A program made the position numbers and the translations under genes. Of a stretch of 31,043 nt of DNA, positions 30,423 through 31,043 are shown piece after piece. The first letter of the stretch is position 1, and each line of letters begins with the position of its first letter. The notes beneath the pieces are model-generated. The model ran no database searches. It saw only the letters and a program-made list of their open reading frames with translations, and had not been told where the DNA came from. This DNA is from Hypsibius dujardini (lineage: Eukaryota > Tardigrada > Eutardigrada > Parachela > Hypsibiidae): the NCBI GenBank assembly GCA_001579985.1, contig LRSR01008888.1:1-31043 (forward strand), in the 5' to 3' direction.

Positions 30423-31043
30423 CCTGTCTGCCTGTCTGTCTGTCTGTCTGTAGTCTGTTTGTCTGTACGTCTGTCTATCTGTCTGTCTGTCTGTAGTCTG
30501 TCTGTCTGTCTGTTTGTTTATTTGTCTCTATGAATTTACTTGTCTGTCTGTCTCTGTTTGTCTGTCTGTTTAACTGTCTATTTATTTGTCTGCTGCAGGG
30601 CTGGCAGTCTGTATGATTGTCAGTCTGACTGCCTGTTTGCTCTGTGTGTGTCTGTTTGCCTATGTTTCTGTCTGTCTGTCTGTCCTCCCCACCTGTACGT
30701 CTGCCTACTTGGCCATCCTTTTTCTGTTTGAGCTACATGTAATCGATTTATTTCTCTAATTTCAGATTATCGACAGTGTTTAGCGGACGATTTCCGATGT
30801 ACCAGCTCAAATCTGTGCATAGCAAAAGAAAAGCATTGCGACAGCGTCTACGATTGTCGGTATGTGTATCTGAATGAATGCTTGGCTGGCCGAACTACTT
30901 AAACGAGTTTTATGCTTTCTCAGGGACAATTCGGACGAACGTGGATGCAGTGAGTAGTGACGTGAATGCATATATTTTCGTGTTTTTATTTGCTCACCTG
31001 GTGTTTTTCCTGTTTGTCTGTTTCTGCCTAGATCGAACCTCCT
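25589..31043 (+). CDS. LDL-receptor class A repeat protein, LRP/megalin-like, 5' part
   Basis: Exons 25589-25661, 29685-29801, 29876-29932, 30015-30077, 30159-30290, 30766-30859, 30924-30949 and 31032-31043 (cut by the window edge) all join in phase. Exon 1 encodes a signal peptide (MRLLLLGIAFCVQWS). Four LDL-A modules follow, each with six cysteines and the calcium-binding acidic end. LA1 has CDGEKDCADGSDEEQC. LA2 is split over two exons and has GDDEKQNC. LA3 has CDKTADCADGSDEDTC. LA4 is split by a phase-2 intron and has CRDNSDERGC. LDL-A modules bind ligand lysines in endocytic receptors. Signal peptide followed directly by LDL-A arrays suits LRP2/megalin or a relative, but perlecan-like or other mosaic proteins are not excluded without the rest. 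Confidence 0.85.
25662..29684 (+). other. 4-kb first intron of the LDL-A gene
   Basis: Donor GTAAGT after the signal-peptide exon and acceptor TTGCAG before LA1. It contains short duplications (about 26246-26322, GAGTGGCATAAATG twice; 26728-26768, AGGCTCACAGAGGGTGCCAG twice), a GAGT run (27044-27062), a CTG run (27553-27571), the CAGA-rich tract and a CT run (29040-29056). No independent gene is supported; open frames here look accidental. Confidence 0.6.
28026..28316. repeat. Degenerate CAGA microsatellite tract
   Basis: About 290 bp of imperfect (CAGA)n mixed with related tetramers, inside the first intron of the LDL-A gene. The long CLSVCLSV-type frames on the minus strand are products of this repeat. 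Confidence 0.9.
30360..30690. repeat. Degenerate TCTG microsatellite tract
   Basis: About 330 bp of imperfect (TCTG)n filling the intron between LA3 and LA4. Same tetramer family as the 28026-28316 tract but in the opposite orientation; the intron at 19331-19589 is a shorter, more decayed version. Confidence 0.9.

Noticed and set aside
30009-30533. 174-codon plus-strand frame overlapping LDL-A exons 4-5
   Set aside because: Wrong frame relative to the LDL-A modules; its second half is translated TCTG microsatellite.

Overview
This is animal nuclear DNA. Coding exons are short, all introns are GT-AG and many are small, and the intergenic and intronic DNA is full of short inverted-repeat transposons and CTGT/CAGA, AC and TGAT simple repeats. 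The first two tropomyosin exons have the ecdysozoan-style start ([20 protein letters not shown]) and the ancestral 114 + 126 nt exon sizes. I suspect a tardigrade or a similar small panarthropod, but that is inference; the sequence does not prove it.

Layout. (1) 1-8030: the minus-strand tropomyosin gene starts here. Exons 1-2 lie at 3824-3470 and the rest lies beyond 3463, probably off the left edge. One unidentified minus-strand coding-like stretch (803-1060) and a possible tRNA-derived SINE lie nearby. (2) 8010-11488: two minus-strand housekeeping-type genes. One is an eight-exon thioredoxin-domain protein resembling the N-terminus of NME8/NME9, with WAGPC in place of WCGPC and no nucleoside diphosphate kinase domain. 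The other is a four-exon FMC1-like mitochondrial LYR-type assembly factor. Introns of both carry copies of the same short inverted-repeat element placed right next to the 5' splice site. (3) 12460-22512: the most interesting region. It holds four minus-strand paralogues (A-D) of a secreted family I do not recognise. Each has a signal peptide, a short prosegment, a furin-type basic site, a phase-0 intron, a conserved core of about 45 residues and a Gly/Ser/Asn-rich tail. Between C and D lies a plus-strand gene for a secreted protein with a Cys-rich head and three exon-coded amphipathic repeats, each ending in an acidic DEDA motif. Several well-bounded non-autonomous transposons sit among these genes: piggyBac-like with TTAA, hAT-like with an 8-bp duplication, and two with TA. 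(4) 22513-25588: no supported gene. (5) 25589-31043: the 5' part of a plus-strand gene with a signal-peptide exon, a 4-kb intron and at least four LDL-receptor class A repeats. It is probably an LRP/megalin-type receptor and runs off the right edge.

The genes do not form one pathway. The A-D family and the gene between C and D look like a local cluster of lineage-restricted secreted proteins; the flanking genes are conserved animal genes. All exon models were read by eye from splice sites and reading phase and have not been tested against transcripts.
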